This document shows positions 13,259 through 15,850 of a DNA stretch of 15,850 nt, one piece after another. Within the stretch, counting starts at the first letter, position 1. Every line of letters begins with the position of its first letter. The position numbers and the translations under genes were made by a program. The stretch comes from JAJCZB01 sp964350195 (lineage in GTDB: Bacteria > Babelota > Babeliae > Babelales > Vermiphilaceae): positions 1 to 15,850 of the forward strand of contig CAYGJB010000022.1 of NCBI GenBank assembly GCA_964350195.1, in the 5' to 3' direction. A model generated the notes under the pieces. That model worked only from the letters and a program-made list of their open reading frames with translations. It ran no database searches and was not told the DNA's origin.

Positions 13259-13851
13259 TGATCAATAGCCTTTCGCGCTTCAGATGAAAGCTGTTCGGGA
13301 GGGAGTGTTCCATCAAGAGTGATTACGTCTTTGCGATTTTCGTATAATTCATTAAAGCCTTGAATTAGGCGCTCAACAAATTCTTTTTTTTCTTTATCAA
13401 ATACCGATAAATTTTTACGGTTTTTTAATCGTTGTGTGGAAGTCTCGCTATCAATAGCAACGTATAACGTGAGACTGGGTTTTATTCCTTGAAGTGCCCA
13501 CTCATTTACCATTCTGATTCTTTCTTTATTAATTCCTCTGCCGTATCCTTGATAGACTAAAGAAGAGTCTGCCATGCGATCCGTTATCACGATTGCACCA
13601 CGCAAAAGTGCTGGCTTCACTATCTCTGTAATGTGCTGAGCACGATCGGAAGCGTAGAGTAAAAATTCAGAGATTGAATTGATTGGTACGGGCTGCATTT
13701 GAAGAAGTTCTCGCAAATGCTTACCAAGCACGCTGCCACCCGGTTCTTTAGAGAGTACAACTTCGTAGCCTTTTTCTTCAAGGGGGCTTTTGAGCGTCTT
13801 TGCTAATGTACTTTTTCCCGATCCATCAATGCCTTCGATGCAAATAAGCAT
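13234..13851 (-). CDS. tmk: Thymidylate kinase
   Basis: 205 residues, normal for the family. It phosphorylates dTMP to dTDP using ATP in the cytoplasm, for DNA synthesis. Motifs: P-loop GIDGSGKST (7-15); SKEPGGS, the dTMP-binding loop (TREPGG in most members, here Lys instead of Arg); the YASDRAQH segment; DRMADSSLVYQG (DRYxDSSxAYQG in the family); and a LID region rich in Arg and Lys (RLKNRKNLSVFD). All the expected elements are in order. It shares an operon with holB, which overlaps its 3' end by 25 bases. The 89-base spacer upstream is a divergent promoter region shared with the ferredoxin gene and holds the palindrome TACATATGTA (13896-13905); no convincing -35/-10 pair stands out. Confidence 0.96.
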   Translation of the reverse strand: MLICIEGIDGSGKSTLAKTLKSPLEEKGYEVVLSKEPGGSVLGKHLRELLQMQPVPINSISEFLLYASDRAQHITEIVKPALLRGAIVITDRMADSSLVYQGYGRGINKERIRMVNEWALQGIKPSLTLYVAIDSETSTQRLKNRKNLSVFDKEKKEFVERLIQGFNELYENRKDVITLDGTLPPEQLSSEARKAIDQWLTLHKQ

Positions 13852-13940
13852 ACTCTTGATCCAGCGAATAAATGTTATTTTTTAGCTATTTATGGTACAT
13901 ATGTAGTATATAGTGACAATCTCTTTTTTCCAGGATTATA

Positions 13941-14153
13941 GTGGTTAAGAAGGTATCAATTGAGCCCGGCTGTATTACATGCGGTCTTTGTGAATTTATA
14001 GCCCCCGATGTATTTGAGGTAACGGATATCTCTCATGTTAAAAAAGAGGCCTGCACAAAAACACATGCAGTTGATATAAAAGAAGCAGCAGAACGATGCC
14101 CGGTACAAGTTATCACCTATCAAGCTATGGATGTTCATGAAACAAAAGATTGA
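13941..14153 (+). CDS. Single-cluster [4Fe-4S] ferredoxin
   Basis: 70 residues, a small soluble electron carrier. The start is GTG at 13941 with AGGA five bases upstream. The cluster ligands are Cys11, Cys14 and Cys17 (CITCGLC) and a distant Cys53 followed by Pro (ERCPV), the pattern of monocluster bacterial ferredoxins. The second motif that would hold another cluster is absent. Cys38 is extra and could be free or form a disulphide with another residue. The usual APDVFEV segment follows the first motif. Its end overlaps the start of the acyl-CoA synthetase gene by 23 bases, so the two are translated from one message. The redox partner is not in the window, and why a ferredoxin is coupled to fatty-acid activation is not clear. 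Confidence 0.93.
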   Translation: MVKKVSIEPGCITCGLCEFIAPDVFEVTDISHVKKEACTKTHAVDIKEAAERCPVQVITYQAMDVHETKD

Positions 14154-15672
14154 TGAAGTAACGTTTTACAAAGAACTTGAACAGCGTATAACTCAGAAAG
14201 GCAAGCATCTCTATGTAGGTCGTTTGCTTCAGCGCGCAGCTAAAAAATATAGTGATCTTCCTGTCTTAATCTATAATGATGAGTTTATTTCTTACAGGCA
14301 GCTTTATATGCGCGCTTCTATTCTAAGTAAACAGATCAAAGATCGTGGGCTGCAGCCACGTGATCGTGTGATTGTTTGCTTTGAAAATGCTCCAGAATTT
14401 TATATTGCTTATTTTGCGGTATGGCAAGCTGGCGGAGTTGTGGCTCCAGTAAATACGTTTTTAAAAGAGAAAGAGCTTGCTCATATTATCAAAGATGCAC
14501 AGCCAAAACTTATTATTACTTCTTCAAATCGGGTTGAGCTTTTTAAAAAAACAGATGAGCAATTACCAGAAATAATTACCAATGATGATATGCATTTGCC
14601 GGATGATTCATTTGTTCCTGATGAGCCAATTGATTTAGAAGAAAATGAGCTTTCAGCACTTTTATATACCTCTGGTACTACAGGCTTGCCAAAGGGAGTG
14701 ATGTTGAGCTCAAAAAACATTATGACGAATATTCTTCAAGGGGTAGCTCGCTTGCAAATTGGGCATCAAGAGCGTCTTTTTGGTGTGCTCCCACTTTTTC
14801 ATGTGTTCGCACAAAATGTGTGTGTATGGTCCACCATTTTTATTGGAGCAACGGTTATATTAGTGCCAAAGATAGATCGTCGCTATATTCTATCGGGCCT
14901 TGGGCATAAGCCAACAGGCTTTTTTGGTGTTCCGGCGCTGTACGGTTTAATCTGTTTATTAAAAACAGCTCCTTTAGAATCGGTAAAATTTTTTGTATCT
15001 GGCGGGGATGCGATGCCTGATAAAATTCGTGCCTATTTTGAGCTTTTATATCGCAGAAAAATTTGTAATGGCTATGGCCTCACTGAGACTTCTCCTTTAA
15101 TCTCATTTGATTCTGATGATGTTGCTCAGCTTACCAATACGCTTGGCTTGCCGGCGGTGGGAATTGAAATAGAGATACGTGATGAAAAAGGGAATGCTTT
15201 ACCTAAGAATCAAATAGGAGAGCTGTGGGTAAAAGGAGATAATATCATGCTCGGTTATTATAATGCGCAAGAAGAAACGGATAAAGTACTCAAAAATGGT
15301 TGGTTTAATACGGGTGATACGATGTATGTGGATGATAATGGTAAGCTTATAATCACTGGTCGTACGAAAGATTTAATCATTAATAAAGGGATTAACATTT
15401 ATCCGCAGGAAATTGAGAACATTATTATGACTCATCCGAATGTGATTCGTGTAGGGGTTATTGGTATTAAAGATGAGGCGCACGGAGAAGTGCCAGTAGC
15501 TTATGTACAGCTTCGGGAAGAAAAAGAGGGAATGGAGCAGGCGCTTAAAAAACTTTGTGCGCAGCAATTAGCTCCGTATAAAGTTCCCCGCTCATTTTTC
15601 TGCCAAGCGGATGATCTGCCTATGACAGCTACCGGTAAGGTTGACAAGAAGGTTTTGAAAAAGCGCCAGTAG
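14131..15672 (+). CDS. fadD: Long-chain acyl-CoA synthetase (AMP-forming, FadD-type)
   Basis: 513 residues from the ATG at 14131; the ATG at 14137 is equally possible, and neither has a good ribosome binding site, consistent with coupling to the overlapping ferredoxin gene. It is an ANL-superfamily enzyme that activates a carboxylic acid as acyl-AMP and transfers it to CoA. Core motifs: YTSGTTGLPKGVML (179-192, phosphate-binding loop); PLFHVF; NGYGLTETSP (313-322); NTGD with Asp396; GRTKDLIINKGINIYPQEIE (410-429, hinge and C-terminal domain). The catalytic lysine is Lys503 in TATGK. The linker motif and length fit medium- or long-chain acyl-CoA ligases rather than acetyl-CoA synthetases, but the acyl chain cannot be fixed from sequence by eye. 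In a host-dependent cell it could activate scavenged fatty acids. Confidence 0.9.
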   Translation: MFMKQKIDEVTFYKELEQRITQKGKHLYVGRLLQRAAKKYSDLPVLIYNDEFISYRQLYMRASILSKQIKDRGLQPRDRVIVCFENAPEFYIAYFAVWQAGGVVAPVNTFLKEKELAHIIKDAQPKLIITSSNRVELFKKTDEQLPEIITNDDMHLPDDSFVPDEPIDLEENELSALLYTSGTTGLPKGVMLSSKNIMTNILQGVARLQIGHQERLFGVLPLFHVFAQNVCVWSTIFIGATVILVPKIDRRYILSGLGHKPTGFFGVPALYGLICLLKTAPLESVKFFVSGGDAMPDKIRAYFELLYRRKICNGYGLTETSPLISFDSDDVAQLTNTLGLPAVGIEIEIRDEKGNALPKNQIGELWVKGDNIMLGYYNAQEETDKVLKNGWFNTGDTMYVDDNGKLIITGRTKDLIINKGINIYPQEIENIIMTHPNVIRVGVIGIKDEAHGEVPVAYVQLREEKEGMEQALKKLCAQQLAPYKVPRSFFCQADDLPMTATGKVDKKVLKKRQ

Positions 15673-15726
15673 GTGATTCAGAATTTTTTATGATTCAAAT
15701 CCCATTGTTTATCTTTTAAATCGCTT

Positions 15727-15776
15727 GGATATCTCATATTATCTCAATATCGAAGAAGATACTTTATCCTTTTTTT
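15727..15776 (+). terminator. Weak candidate terminator in the non-coding right end
   Basis: GGATA (15727-15731) can pair with TATCC (15765-15769), directly followed by seven T residues. A smaller GATA-CTT-TATC hairpin is an alternative just before the same T run. The stem is short and AT-rich, so the call is weak. The rest of 15673-15850 is non-coding; it holds a TGATTCA direct repeat near 15675-15700 and nothing else recognised. Confidence 0.25.
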
Positions 15777-15850
15777 ATTATTTTGTCATGAAGATAGGCG
15801 TAGATTCAAATAATAAGTGCAACATTTTGATATCCTAAATTATCACTATT

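Noticed and set aside
15778..15825. Fifteen-codon minus-strand mini-ORF with AGGA upstream
   Set aside because: Too short to distinguish from chance in AT-rich non-coding sequence, with no recognisable peptide class.

Overview
The window is AT-rich and gene-dense. It reads as a piece of the reduced genome of an intracellular or host-dependent bacterium. My best guess at the lineage is Candidatus Dependentiae (TM6). This is inference from style, not from a phylogenetic marker. The pointers are many small lineage-specific proteins with signal peptides that continue with Met-Asp or Met-Glu, a secreted eukaryote-like RING-finger protein, secreted HAD-fold proteins, and a few divergent housekeeping and cell-wall genes. 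No transposon, CRISPR array, tRNA or rRNA gene was seen.

Layout. 98-1852 (minus): a small secreted protein and two secreted HAD-superfamily paralogues; the second HAD gene is preceded by a hairpin that contains its ribosome binding site. 1936-3457 (minus): a three-PASTA-domain membrane protein, the RNase P RNA gene rnpB, and a polytopic membrane protein (MreD-like at best) whose 3' end runs into rnpB. 3677-5563 (plus): a class A penicillin-binding protein with intact glycosyltransferase and transpeptidase motifs. 5544-7989: three secreted proteins with eukaryotic-type ubiquitin-ligase signatures, namely a RING finger on the plus strand flanked by two minus-strand proteins carrying BC-box/SOCS-box-like segments. 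8036-11108 (minus): an apparent operon of a DciA (DUF721) replication protein, a secreted TPR protein and a divergent MurG. 11311-12483 (plus): two small secreted charged proteins separated by a strong intrinsic terminator. 12500-13851 (minus): tmk and holB, overlapping. 13941-15672 (plus): a single-cluster ferredoxin overlapping an acyl-CoA synthetase.

Together: MurG, the class A PBP and the PASTA protein imply that the cell makes and polymerises peptidoglycan. DciA, HolB and Tmk belong to DNA replication and dTTP supply. The acyl-CoA synthetase would activate fatty acids, possibly taken from a host. The secreted set, especially 5544-7989, is the accessory and most interesting part: a plausible set of effectors aimed at host ubiquitination. 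Every functional claim there is inference from short motifs. Several start codons differ from the longest open frame, and the reasons are given per gene (ribosome binding sites, signal peptides and overlaps).
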